Shown: one piece after another, positions 23,510 to 32,356 of the stretch
Layout: the number at the start of each line of letters is the position of its first letter
Numbering within the stretch: the first letter of the stretch is position 1
From: Candidatus Dormiibacterota bacterium
Lineage (GTDB): Bacteria > Chloroflexota > Dormibacteria > Aeolococcales > Aeolococcaceae
DNA: 35,133 bases
Reading direction: 5' to 3'
Assembly: GCA_003135255.1 (NCBI GenBank)
Contig: PLAX01000139.1
Coordinates: forward strand, 1 to 35,133
Translations under genes and position numbers: made by a program
Notes under the pieces: generated by a model
What the model saw: only the letters and a program-made list of their open reading frames with translations
Told to the model about the DNA's origin: nothing
Database searches by the model: none

Positions 23510-25006
23510 ATGGCTGAATACGTAGGGGCGCTGGACCAGGGAACAACCAGCACCCGTTTCATGATCTTCGACCACTCCGGGGGGGTGGTCGGCATCGACC
23601 AGAAAGAACACGAGCAGATCTACCCCAAGCCGGGCTGGGTCGAGCACGACGCCCTGGAGATCTGGACGCGCTGCCAGGAAGTGATCAAGGGCGCACTGCA
23701 GAAGACCGGCCTCAAGGCCTCCGATCTGGCGGCGGTGGGCATCACCAACCAGCGCGAGACCGCCGTGGTCTGGGACAAGACCACCGGCAAGCCGGTGCAC
23801 AACGCCATCGTCTGGCAGGACACCCGCACCGACACCATCTGCAACGAGCTGGCCAAGGACGGCGGTCAGGATCGCTTCCGGGCCAAGGTCGGCCTGCCCC
23901 TGGCCACCTACTTCTCCGGCCCCAAGGTCAAGTGGCTGCTGGAGAACGTCGAAGGGCTGCGTGCCAAGGCCGAGGCCGGTGACCTGGCTTTCGGCAACAT
24001 CGACACCTGGTGCCTCTGGAACCTCACCGGCGGGGTCGACGGCGGTCTCCACATCACCGACGTGACCAACGCCAGCCGCACCATGCTGATGAACCTGGAG
24101 ACCCTGGACTGGGATCCGGAGATCCTCAAGATCATGGGCATCCCCAAGGCGATGCTCCCCCAGATCCGTCCCTCCAGCGAGGTCTACGGCAAGTGCGTCG
24201 GCGACCTGGCCGGCATCCCCATCGCAGGCGACCTGGGCGACCAGCAGGCGGCCATCTTCGGCCAGACCTGCTACTCGGTCGGCGAGGCCAAGAACACCTA
24301 CGGCACCGGCAACTTCATGCTCCTCAACACGGGCACGGAGCCGGTCCAGTCCAAGAACGGCCTGCTGACCACCCTCGGGTACAAGATCGGCTCGCAGCCC
24401 GCGGTGTACTGCCTCGAGGGCTCGATCGCGATCACCGGCGCCCTGGTGCAGTGGCTCCGCGACAACCTGGGGATGATCAGCACCTCGGCTGACATCGAGA
24501 CCCTGGCCAAGACCGTCGAGGACAACGGTGGCGCCTACTTCGTGCCCGCCTTCTCGGGGCTCTTCGCCCCCTACTGGAAGAGCGACGCACGCGGCGTCAT
24601 CGCCGGCCTCACCCGCTACGTCACCAAGGGGCACATCGCCCGCGCGGTGCTGGAGGCGACCGCCTGGCAGACCCGCGAGGTTCTGGATGCCATGAACGCC
24701 GACTCCGGCGTGGCCCTCACCGCGCTCAAGGTCGACGGCGGGATGGTCTACAACGAGCTGCTCATGCAGTTCCAGGCGGACGTGCTGGGCGTCCCGGTCA
24801 TCCGGCCCAAGGTGGCCGAGACCACGGCCCTCGGCGCCGCCTACGCCGCTGGGCTGGCTGTGGGCTTCTGGAAAGAGGTGGAGGAGCTCCGCAAGAACTG
24901 GCAGGTGGATCGCACCTGGGAGCCCAAGATGGACCCCACGGAGAGGGAGAAGGAGTACAAGCTCTGGAAGAAGGCCGTCACCCGCACCTTCGACTGGGTC
25001 GAGTGA
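23510..25006 (+). CDS. glpK: glycerol kinase, copy 2 (canonical)
   Basis: A 498-residue glycerol kinase with the normal phosphate loop ALDQGTTSTR, NQRETAVVWD, IVWQDTRTD, LGDQQAAIFGQ, and ADP-site motifs ALEATAWQTREV and KVDGGM. ATG 23510 has AAGGAGAA about eight bases before it. The segment after SSEVYGK reads CVGDLAGIPI, lacking the His-containing YHFYG motif that HPr phosphorylates in Firmicute GlpK, so PTS control by that route is not expected. It is cotranscribed with glpF and glpABC, the standard glycerol route. Same length as copy 1 at 18153, with strong similarity throughout, which points to paralogy. Confidence 0.97.
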   Translation: MAEYVGALDQGTTSTRFMIFDHSGGVVGIDQKEHEQIYPKPGWVEHDALEIWTRCQEVIKGALQKTGLKASDLAAVGITNQRETAVVWDKTTGKPVHNAIVWQDTRTDTICNELAKDGGQDRFRAKVGLPLATYFSGPKVKWLLENVEGLRAKAEAGDLAFGNIDTWCLWNLTGGVDGGLHITDVTNASRTMLMNLETLDWDPEILKIMGIPKAMLPQIRPSSEVYGKCVGDLAGIPIAGDLGDQQAAIFGQTCYSVGEAKNTYGTGNFMLLNTGTEPVQSKNGLLTTLGYKIGSQPAVYCLEGSIAITGALVQWLRDNLGMISTSADIETLAKTVEDNGGAYFVPAFSGLFAPYWKSDARGVIAGLTRYVTKGHIARAVLEATAWQTREVLDAMNADSGVALTALKVDGGMVYNELLMQFQADVLGVPVIRPKVAETTALGAAYAAGLAVGFWKEVEELRKNWQVDRTWEPKMDPTEREKEYKLWKKAVTRTFDWVE

Positions 25007-25025
25007 CCGGCAATCAAGCAAGCAG

Positions 25026-25045
25026 ACTGAACTGAACTGAACTGA
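25026..25045 (+). repeat. tandem pentanucleotide (ACTGA)x4 just upstream of glpA
   Basis: Four perfect ACTGA units end five bases before the glpA ATG (25050), where a ribosome site would normally lie; no GGAGG-like site is seen. A shorter run of the same unit occurs at 12501-12513 near tRNA-Pro. Slippage here would change the spacing upstream of glpA. Confidence 0.9.
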
Positions 25046-25049
25046 ACCC

Positions 25050-26606
25050 ATGACTGAAGCTCTCGAGTGCCAGCTGCTGGTCATTGGGGGAGGTTCCACG
25101 GGGGCTGGGGTGGCCTGGGATGCCGCGCTGCGCGGTTTCCAGGTCATCCTGGCCGACCGTGGTGACCTTGCCACCGGCACCACGGGCCGCTTCCACGGCC
25201 TGCTCCATTCGGGCGGGCGCTACGCCGTGCGCGATACGAGCTCGGCGCGCGAGTGCGCTCGGGAGAACGAGATCCTGCGCCGCGTGGCGACCGAGAGTAT
25301 CGAGGACACGGGGGGACTTTTCGTCAGCACCCCCCAGGACGACCCCGAGTACGCCGATCGCTTCCTCGCAGGCTGTGGGGAGGCCGGCATCGCCGTCGAG
25401 GAGATCTCACCTGGCGAGGCCCTCCGGCGTGAGCCCCGCCTCAACCCGAAGGTCCGGCGCGTCTTCTCGGTGGCGGATGGCAGCATCGACAGCTGGAAGC
25501 TGGTCTGGGGCTGCGCCCGGGGAGCCGAGCAGCTGGGCGCGCGGATCCTCCCCTATCACCCGGTCACCGCTCTCCTGCGCGAGGGTGATCGGGTGGTGGG
25601 CGGCCGTCTCCGCGACCTCCGCTCCGGCGGGGATGTGGAGGTCCGGGCCGAGTGCGTCATCAACGCCGCCGGAGCCTGGAGCGGGCAGATCGCCAAGATG
25701 GCCGGCTGCGAGGTCGGCGTCCGGCCCGGCAAGGGCGTGATGGTCGCGATCAACCACCGGCTCGCCAACTGTGTCGTCAACCGCTGCAACATGCCCGGCG
25801 ACGGCGACATCGTGGTCCCGAGCCACAGCGTCAGCGTGATCGGCACGACCGACACCCCGGTCGAGGATCCCGACGACATCGAACCCACCGCGGAGGAGGT
25901 GGCAAAGATGATGACGGCGGGCGACATCCTCTTCCCCGGCTTCAGCCAGGCGAGGGCCCTCCGCGTCTGGTCCGGGGCTCGCCCGCTACTCCCCAAGTCC
26001 GCGGTCGGCTCCGGCGACGACCGCGCGGTCACCCGCTCTCACACCGTCCTCCGGCACGCTGAGCGGGACGGCGTGGCCGGCCTGGTCTCGATCGCAGGGG
26101 GCAAGCTGACCACCTACCGGCTGATGGCCAAGGACACCGTCGACGCGGCGTGCGCGGAGCTGGGGGTGGAGAGGACCTGCACGACCGCGGAGACCCCCCT
26201 ACCGGGCAGCACCGGCCGCAACTACTACCGGTTGGCGGACCACCAGGCGGACTTCGAGAAGGGGCGGGCCGACAACCCGATCATCTGCGAGTGCGAGCTG
26301 GTGTCACAGGCCGACGTGCTGGAGGCGGCCCGGCGTCATCCCAAGGGTCAGATCGACGACCTGCGCCGGGTGCTCCGGATCGGGATGGGGCCCTGCCAGG
26401 GTGGCTTCTGCGCTTTCCGGACCGCCGCCCTCCTCCACGGCCACGGTGAGTACGACCGCGCCGAGGCCAACGCCACGCTGCGTGCCTTCGTCCAGGAGCG
26501 GTGGAAGGGTCAGCGCCAGGTGCTCTGGGGTCAGCAGCTCCGTCAGGCACGACTCGACGCGTGGATCTTCCAGGGGGTGCTCGACATCGAGCACCTGCCC
26601 ACATGA
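25050..26606 (+). CDS. glpA: anaerobic glycerol-3-phosphate dehydrogenase subunit A
   Basis: A 518-residue FAD enzyme oxidises glycerol-3-phosphate to DHAP and passes electrons to the menaquinone pool through GlpB and GlpC. The FAD-binding motif VIGGGSTGAGVAWDAALRG is at the N-terminus, followed by GTTGRFHGLLHSGGRYAV. The C-terminal region (about 405-455) has a BFD-like iron-sulphur domain with CECE and GMGPCQGGFC, which marks GlpA rather than aerobic GlpD. ATG 25050 is preceded by an ACTGA repeat instead of a ribosome site, so translation may be coupled to glpK2, or start weakly. glpB follows after 22 bases. Confidence 0.96.
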   Translation: MTEALECQLLVIGGGSTGAGVAWDAALRGFQVILADRGDLATGTTGRFHGLLHSGGRYAVRDTSSARECARENEILRRVATESIEDTGGLFVSTPQDDPEYADRFLAGCGEAGIAVEEISPGEALRREPRLNPKVRRVFSVADGSIDSWKLVWGCARGAEQLGARILPYHPVTALLREGDRVVGGRLRDLRSGGDVEVRAECVINAAGAWSGQIAKMAGCEVGVRPGKGVMVAINHRLANCVVNRCNMPGDGDIVVPSHSVSVIGTTDTPVEDPDDIEPTAEEVAKMMTAGDILFPGFSQARALRVWSGARPLLPKSAVGSGDDRAVTRSHTVLRHAERDGVAGLVSIAGGKLTTYRLMAKDTVDAACAELGVERTCTTAETPLPGSTGRNYYRLADHQADFEKGRADNPIICECELVSQADVLEAARRHPKGQIDDLRRVLRIGMGPCQGGFCAFRTAALLHGHGEYDRAEANATLRAFVQERWKGQRQVLWGQQLRQARLDAWIFQGVLDIEHLPT

Positions 26607-26628
26607 GACGCCGACCGGAGGTGATGCG

Positions 26629-27897
26629 GTGATCACCGACGCCCTCGTGATCGGGGCCGGGACGGCCGGTCTGACCGCCGGGATCCGCCTGGCCCACGGC
26701 GGGCTGCGGGTTGCGGTGGTGGCGACCGGGGAGGGGTGCCTTCCCCTCGCCAGCGGGACCATCGACGTCCTCGGCTTCGCCCCCGACCCGGTGCAGAGCC
26801 CCCTCGACGCCCTGCCCGGCTTCCTCCATGCCAACCCGGAGCACCCCTACCGGATCAGCGGCCTGGCCGGGCTCGAGCAGAGCCTCGCCTGGTTCGTGAA
26901 GACCGCCGAGCCGCTCGGCTATGCGGGGGAGCTGACCCGGAACCGCTGGGTGCCGACGGTTCTGGGCGGCCTGCGCCCCACGGCGCTGGTACCCCGCAGC
27001 ATGGCTGCCGCCGACCTCGGCGGTGGCGGCAAGGTGCTCATCGCCGGCATCCGCGGATTCCGCGACTTCCATCCCGCGCTCCTCGCCGCCAACCTGGGCC
27101 TGGCGTCGGCGACGCCCGCACCGGCCATCCAGGCGCGAGCGATCGAGCTCGACTGGCCGGGCAGCGCCGGCGACATGCCCGCCTTCCGCCTGGCCCGCCG
27201 GCTGGAGGACCCGGAGATCCGGCGGCGGCTGGCCGACCAGCTCCGTTCCAAGCTGGGTGACGCCACCGCGGTGGGTCTGCCCGCTGTCCTCGGGCGCGAG
27301 AAGGCCGCCGAGGTCCACGCCGACCTGGAGCACCGGCTCGGCCGGCCGGTCTTCGAGATCCCCGGTCTGCCCCCGTCGCTCCCCGGGCTGCGGCTCTTCG
27401 ACTGCCTGCGCCGGGCGCTGCTCGACGCGGGCGGCCGGCTGCTCCTGGGCAGCACCGTCATCTCGGCTACCCACCACCATGACACCGTCGACTCGGTGAC
27501 CATCACCCGGGCGTCGCGCCCGGTGGAGGTGAGCGCCGGGTTCTTCGTGCTGGCGACGGGCGGCTTTGCCACCGGCGGCATCCTGCGGCAGCCCGACGGT
27601 CAGCTCCGGGAGCCTGTGTTCGGCCTGCCAGTGCACGGTCTGGCACCGGGGCAGGAGCCCTTCGGCGACGAGTACCTGGCAGAGCATCCGCTCGACCGCG
27701 TCGGGCTGAGCACCGACGCGCAGGGTCGGCCCCTGGGCGCGGCCGGAGGCCCCCACGCCGTCAACCTCTACGCTGCCGGCGCTGTCCTGGCCGGCGCCGT
27801 CCCCTGGCGCGAGAAGTCGGGCGAGGGGCTGAGCCTCTCCACCGGGTGGCACGCCGCCGAGGCCATCCTGGGGCGCCGGCGTGAGGACGCCGCGTGA
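26629..27897 (+). CDS. glpB: anaerobic glycerol-3-phosphate dehydrogenase subunit B
   Basis: A 422-residue flavoprotein subunit of the GlpABC complex. It opens with the dinucleotide motif TDALVIGAGTAGLTAGIRLA and has PLASGTIDVLG, FRDFHPALLAANLG, GLPAVLG and a C-terminal SGEGLSLSTGWHAAEAIL, all typical of GlpB. The GTG start at 26629 is chosen because CGGAGG lies seven bases upstream and the motif begins at once; the frame is open further back but overlaps glpA in another frame. It lies between glpA and glpC and overlaps neither, one base before the glpC ATG. It links electron flow from GlpA to the membrane-side GlpC. Confidence 0.94.
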   Translation: MITDALVIGAGTAGLTAGIRLAHGGLRVAVVATGEGCLPLASGTIDVLGFAPDPVQSPLDALPGFLHANPEHPYRISGLAGLEQSLAWFVKTAEPLGYAGELTRNRWVPTVLGGLRPTALVPRSMAAADLGGGGKVLIAGIRGFRDFHPALLAANLGLASATPAPAIQARAIELDWPGSAGDMPAFRLARRLEDPEIRRRLADQLRSKLGDATAVGLPAVLGREKAAEVHADLEHRLGRPVFEIPGLPPSLPGLRLFDCLRRALLDAGGRLLLGSTVISATHHHDTVDSVTITRASRPVEVSAGFFVLATGGFATGGILRQPDGQLREPVFGLPVHGLAPGQEPFGDEYLAEHPLDRVGLSTDAQGRPLGAAGGPHAVNLYAAGAVLAGAVPWREKSGEGLSLSTGWHAAEAILGRRREDAA

Positions 27898-27898
27898 G

Positions 27899-29132
27899 AT
27901 GGACGGGATGAGCATGCTGATGGAGACCGAGGGGATGGGGGTGCGTCCCTCCCTCGACGGATGCATCAAGTGCACCATCTGCGAGAGCGCCTGCCCCTAC
28001 GCCGCCGTCACCGAGCACTTCCCCGGGCCCAAGACCGTCGGGCCTCAGGAGGAGCGCTTCCGCCATGGTCCCCTCTCGGCCGACTGGTCGGTGGACTACT
28101 GCTCCGGCTGCGGGATCTGCAGCCGGGTCTGTCCCCAGGACGTCAGGATCGCCGAGATCAACTCGCGTGCCCGGGCCCAGCTCAAGGAGCAGCGCGGCAT
28201 CCCCCTGCGCGACCAGCTGCTGGCTCGACCCGACGTGATGGGCCGCCTCGGCCGGCCGATACGCCCGCTCTTCAACTGGGCCATGGGCACCCCTCTCGTA
28301 CGTGTTCCGCTGGAGCTCACCCTCGGCATCCACCGCAAGGCCGCGGTCCCGACGGTCGCACCGCGCACCTTCCAGCAGTGGGCGCGGCGCCACCCTGCGC
28401 CGTCCGGCGCAGGACCGGGTCGTCTACTTCCACGGCTGCAGCACCAACTACTTCGAACCCCGCCTCGGCCGGATGGTCGTCGCCGTGCTCGAGCACCAGG
28501 GGCTGGCTGTGGACATCCCCCGGCAGGGCTGCTGCGGGCTGCCGCTGCAGTCCAACGGGAACTTCCCCGCCGCCCGCACCTACGCCACCCGGCTGGCCCG
28601 CCAGCTGCGCGGCACGACGGGCGACGTCCCGGTGATCGCCTCCTCGACCAGCTGCGCGCTGATGCTCAAGCGCGAGGCCCGCGAGATCCTGGGAGTCGAG
28701 GATCCGGCACTGGTCGACATCTCGCAGCGCACCTACGACATCTTCGAGTACCTCCGCGACCTGCACGAGCAGGGCCGGCTGAAGACCGACTTCCAGCCGG
28801 TGGAGCTCACCGCCGCCTACCACGCACCGTGCCAGCAGCAGAATCAATTGATCGGCAAGCCCGCCCTCGACGTCCTCGCCCTGGTGCCGGGCCTGCGGCT
28901 GGTCGAGCTGGATCGGGATTGCTGCGGGGTCGGCGGCACCTACGGCATCAAGCGCGAGAAGTACGCGATCTCGATGGCCGTGGGCGACAGCCTCTTCTCG
29001 GACATCCACCGGACCGCCCCGGACATTGTCCTCTGCGACAGCGAGACCTGCCGCTGGCACATTGCCAAGGCCACCGGGTTCCCGGTGATCCACCCCCTGG
29101 AGCTGCTGCACCGGGCCTATGGCGGCCACTGA
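27899..29132 (+). CDS. glpC: anaerobic glycerol-3-phosphate dehydrogenase subunit C, interrupted by a frameshift
   Basis: The iron-sulphur subunit that links GlpAB to the membrane quinones. The first frame carries two ferredoxin-type clusters, CIKCTICESACP and CSGCGICSRVCP. Near 28393-28395 (in a CCC run) the frame shifts by one base, and the rest continues in another frame: VVYFHGCSTNYFEPRLGR, two CCG motifs (GCCGLPLQSNGN and DCCGVGGTYG), and CDSETCRWHIAK. Read together they give a normal-length GlpC of about 410 residues. Both halves look well preserved, so a sequencing or assembly error is as likely as a true mutation. No slippery sequence for programmed shifting is evident. The end overlaps the DhaM gene by 14 bases. 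Confidence 0.88.
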
Positions 29133-31746
29133 AGCCACCGACCCCGTGCCGGGTGAGGCGCCGGTCGGCCTGGTCCTGGTCTCCCACAGCGCCCAGCTGG
29201 CCGAGGGCGCGGCGGACCTGGCCCGGGCGATGGCCGGCGAGGAGGTCAGGATCGTGGCGGCCGGCGGCATGGCGCCGCCGGAGACGGCGCTGGGAACGGA
29301 CGCCGTCCGGGTGGCGGCAGCCATCGAGGAGGCCTGGTCCGAGCGTGGGGTGCTGGTGCTGATGGACCTGGGCAGCGCCCTCCTCTCCGCCGAGATGGCG
29401 CTCGAGCTCCTCCCCGAGGGGCACCGGAAACGCGTGCTGCTGAGTGCCGCCCCCCTGGTCGAGGGCGCGGTGGCGGCGGCGGTCGCGTCGCGCCTGGGAG
29501 AGCCGATCGAGAGGGTGGCGAGCGAGGCCACCAGCTCGCTGGACGCCAAGCGCGCCCAGGTGGGTGGGCCCAGCGAGGCGAGCGCAGCCCCGGCAGACGA
29601 GCCCGGCCCCGTCCTGCCCGGCGTCGAGACCCGCATCGCGGTGGACATCCCCCTGGGTCTCCACGCCCGTCCGGCCGCACGGCTGATCCGCGCCACCGCA
29701 GGGCTGAACGCCCAGGTCCTGGCCGGCAACGCCACCACCGGCTCGGCGATGGTCACCGCACGCAGTCTCAACGCCCTCGCCGGCCTGCAGGTCCGCGAGG
29801 GTCACGAGTTGCTGGTGACGGCGTCGGGCCCGGATGCACAGAAGGCAATCGATGCGCTGCGAGCCCTGGCGGCGCGCCGCTTCGACGAGCCCGCGGTGCC
29901 GCGGGACGGCCCGCCCGCCACCGCGCCCGCCCCACCCACCGCCAGGCCGTTGCCCCCGGCGCTCCCCCCGACCGGCCTGGAGGGCGAGCTGCGCGGGGTC
30001 CCCGCCTCTGCGGGGATCGCCATCGGAACGCTGCAGTTCCTGGAGGAGGCCGACCTGACGGCGTCCGACGCCGAGGCCGGCGACCCGGCCAAGGAGCTCC
30101 AGGCACTGGAGCTGGCCGTGACGGCCGCACGCCGCGACCTCGAGCAGCTGCGCGACCAGACCAGGACGCGGGCGGGGAGCTATGAGGCGGAGATCGTCGA
30201 CGCGGACCTGCTCTTCCTCGAGGATCCGGAGCTCCTGGAACCGACGCGGGCGGCGATCACCGACCGACGGCTCACCGCCGCCCGGGCGTGGTCCGAGGTC
30301 TCGCTCCGCCTCGGCGAGTCCTGGGAGCGGCTCGAAGATCCCACCATGCGCCTCCGGGCCGCGGATCTCGCGGGCGTGAGCCGCAGGGTGCTCCACCGCC
30401 TGCTGGGACGGCCCGCGCCCGTCCTGCGCCGACGCGGGATCCTGGTGGCGCGCGACCTCGCGCCCACCGACACAGCGGCTCTGGATCCCGCCCGGGTGAT
30501 GGGCATCGCCACCGCGGGCGGCGGCCCCACCTCGCACAGCGCCATCCTCGCCCGCGCCCTCGGCATCCCGGCGGTGGTGGGCCTGGGCGACGCGCTGCTC
30601 GCGATGGCGCCGGGTCAGAGCGCTCTCCTGGACGGCGGCCGGGGCACGCTCATCCTCGACCCGGCGGCCGCGCTGGTCCGGCGCGCCCGGGCGCAGGCGC
30701 GGGAGGAGCAGCGCCGGGCAGCCCACGCTGCCGCTGCCGCCCACCAGCCCGCGGTGACCCGGGATGGTGTCGTCATCGAGGTGGCGGCCAACATCGGCGG
30801 CGCCGAGGAGGCCTCGCGGGCCGTCGAAGCCGGAGCCGACGGGGTCGGGCTGCTGCGCACGGAGTTCCTCTTCATGGAGGCGGAGTCCCTGCCCGGGGAG
30901 GAGGCCCAGGAGCGGATCTACTCGGAGATCGCCACCCGTCTGGAGGGCCGTCCGCTGACCATCCGCACACTCGACGTCGGTGCCGACAAGCCCCTCCCCT
31001 ATCTCCGCTCCGTCCACGAGGACAACCCCGCCCTCGGGCTCCGCGGCATCCGCCTCGGGCTGGCTCAGCCCGAGGTGCTGATCGCCCAGCTGCGCGCGGT
31101 GGTCGCGACCGCGCGGCGCTCCCCGGTGCGGGTGATGTTCCCCATGGTGTCGAGCGCGGGCGAGGTCGACGCGGCCCGAGCCCTGCTCACCGAGGCCGCA
31201 GGGTCTGAACCTCTCTCCCTCGAGGTGGGCGTGATGGTGGAGATCCCCTCCGCGGCACTGAGCGCCGCCCAGCTCGCCGAGAGGGTCGACTTCTTCTCGC
31301 TCGGCACCAACGACCTCTCCCAGTACACGCTCGCCGCGGATCGTGGCAACGCGGAGGTCGCCACCCTGGCGGACGCATTCCATCCCGCCACGCTGCGCCT
31401 CATCGCGGCGACGGTCCGGGCCGCGCGGGCCCGGGGGCGCTGGGTTGGTGTGTGCGGTGAGCTGGCCGGCCAGATCGAGGCGGTCCCCCTGCTGATCGGA
31501 CTCGGGGTGAGGGAGCTGTCAGTGGCCGTCCCGGCGGTGGCGAGGATCAAGGAGGCGGTGCGCGCAGCCGACTCCGGCGCATGCGTGCGGCTGGCCCGGA
31601 GGGCGCTCCGGCTCGCCGACGGGAGTGCGGTCCGTGGTCTGATCTCGGGCGCGTCCGGACGTGCGACCATTGCTCCCCGACATGGCTCGCCGGCCCCCTC
31701 TCGCCGCGCCTCCACGCGGAGCTCAGCTACCACTCCCCACGGGTGA
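29119..31746 (+). CDS. dhaM: DhaM-HPr-Enzyme I fusion, complete PTS phosphorelay for DHA kinase
   Basis: An 875-residue three-part protein. Residues 15-140 are the DhaM EIIA-type domain with active His23 (LVLVSHSAQLAEG) and MDLGSA. Residues 170-252 are HPr with His182 (GLHARPAARLI). A Pro/Ala-rich linker (255-288) leads to Enzyme I (290-845): swivelling His473 in GGGPTSHSAILARALGIPAV, and the complete PEP-binding half with LLRTEFLFM, DVGADKPLPYL, MFPMVSSAGEV, FFSLGTNDLSQYTLAADRGN and Cys779 in VGVCGELAG. E. coli DhaM stops after the first Enzyme I domain, so it needs separate Enzyme I and HPr. Here phosphate could pass PEP to His473, His182, His23 and DhaL-ADP. The last 30 residues are an unrelated Arg/Ser-rich tail. 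ATG 29119 overlaps glpC. Confidence 0.95.
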   Translation: MAATEATDPVPGEAPVGLVLVSHSAQLAEGAADLARAMAGEEVRIVAAGGMAPPETALGTDAVRVAAAIEEAWSERGVLVLMDLGSALLSAEMALELLPEGHRKRVLLSAAPLVEGAVAAAVASRLGEPIERVASEATSSLDAKRAQVGGPSEASAAPADEPGPVLPGVETRIAVDIPLGLHARPAARLIRATAGLNAQVLAGNATTGSAMVTARSLNALAGLQVREGHELLVTASGPDAQKAIDALRALAARRFDEPAVPRDGPPATAPAPPTARPLPPALPPTGLEGELRGVPASAGIAIGTLQFLEEADLTASDAEAGDPAKELQALELAVTAARRDLEQLRDQTRTRAGSYEAEIVDADLLFLEDPELLEPTRAAITDRRLTAARAWSEVSLRLGESWERLEDPTMRLRAADLAGVSRRVLHRLLGRPAPVLRRRGILVARDLAPTDTAALDPARVMGIATAGGGPTSHSAILARALGIPAVVGLGDALLAMAPGQSALLDGGRGTLILDPAAALVRRARAQAREEQRRAAHAAAAAHQPAVTRDGVVIEVAANIGGAEEASRAVEAGADGVGLLRTEFLFMEAESLPGEEAQERIYSEIATRLEGRPLTIRTLDVGADKPLPYLRSVHEDNPALGLRGIRLGLAQPEVLIAQLRAVVATARRSPVRVMFPMVSSAGEVDAARALLTEAAGSEPLSLEVGVMVEIPSAALSAAQLAERVDFFSLGTNDLSQYTLAADRGNAEVATLADAFHPATLRLIAATVRAARARGRWVGVCGELAGQIEAVPLLIGLGVRELSVAVPAVARIKEAVRAADSGACVRLARRALRLADGSAVRGLISGASGRATIAPRHGSPAPSRRASTRSSATTPHG

Positions 31747-31765
31747 CGGTGGGCCGGCACATCCG

Positions 31766-32356
31766 GTGAGCGTGCTCCCCTCCGCGGCCGTCCGCTCGCG
31801 GGGCCGCACCGCCTTCGTGGGCACCACCACGGGGTTGCGCCTCGTCCTCACCCCGGTGGTGGCAGCGCTGGCCCTCTCCGGGCAGGGACGCTGGGCGGCG
31901 GTGGTGTTCGCGATCGGCGCCAGCACCGACTACCTCGACGGCTATCTGGCCCGCCGCTGGCAGGTGAGCACGCTGACCGGAAGCTTCCTGGACACGACCG
32001 CCGACAAGGTGATGGTGGCGGGCGTACTCATTGCCCTCACCAGCATCGGCCAGGCCTCGCCGTGGGCGGTGATGATCATCGTCTGCAGGGAGCTGATGGT
32101 GATGGGTCTGCGCGGCTCGGTGGCCGTCTCGGGCAAGGTGATCCGATCGTCCCAGCTCGGACGCACCAAGGCCGCGGTCCAGTTCGTCGCCATCATCCTG
32201 CTGCTGCTCCGCGTGGACCTGCGCCTCGGCCCGACCGGCATCGGCGAGTGGGCGCTCTGGATCGCCGCGGCGCTGACCGTGCTCTCCGCCGCCGACTACC
32301 TCTCACGCTGGGCGGCCTCGACCCTCCGCAGCCCCGCGCCGGCCACCCCGGAGTGA
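31766..32356 (+). CDS. pgsA: CDP-alcohol phosphatidyltransferase, PgsA-like
   Basis: A membrane protein of about 196 residues. The family signature D-G-x2-A-R-x8-G-x3-D-x3-D is visible in STDYLDGYLARRWQVSTLTG followed by SFLDTTADK. Four or more hydrophobic helices are seen. Such enzymes join CDP-diacylglycerol to glycerol-3-phosphate (PgsA) or inositol-phosphate; the helix pattern (CRELMVMGLRG, RTKAAVQF) matches PgsA, which makes phosphatidylglycerophosphate. GTG 31766 is a likely start (VSVLPSAAVRSRG); GTG 31772 is also possible. It follows the DhaM fusion by 19 bases and overlaps the next gene, thus tying glycerol-3-phosphate supply to phospholipid synthesis. The exact head group is inferred. 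Confidence 0.9.
   Translation: MSVLPSAAVRSRGRTAFVGTTTGLRLVLTPVVAALALSGQGRWAAVVFAIGASTDYLDGYLARRWQVSTLTGSFLDTTADKVMVAGVLIALTSIGQASPWAVMIIVCRELMVMGLRGSVAVSGKVIRSSQLGRTKAAVQFVAIILLLLRVDLRLGPTGIGEWALWIAAALTVLSAADYLSRWAASTLRSPAPATPE

Noticed and set aside
23150..25183. 677-codon minus-strand frame opposite glpK2
   Set aside because: It is the antisense shadow of glycerol kinase and dhaL2; codon periodicity belongs to the plus strand.
28948..31383. 811-codon minus-strand frame opposite the DhaM fusion
   Set aside because: Antisense shadow of a very GC-rich gene with clear PTS motifs on the plus strand.
31671..31681. GCTCCCCGACA, an 11-base match to the 3' end of tRNA-Pro (12524-12597), considered as an attachment site
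   Set aside because: It is in inverted orientation relative to the tRNA, lies inside the dhaM coding end, and no integrase was seen between the two.
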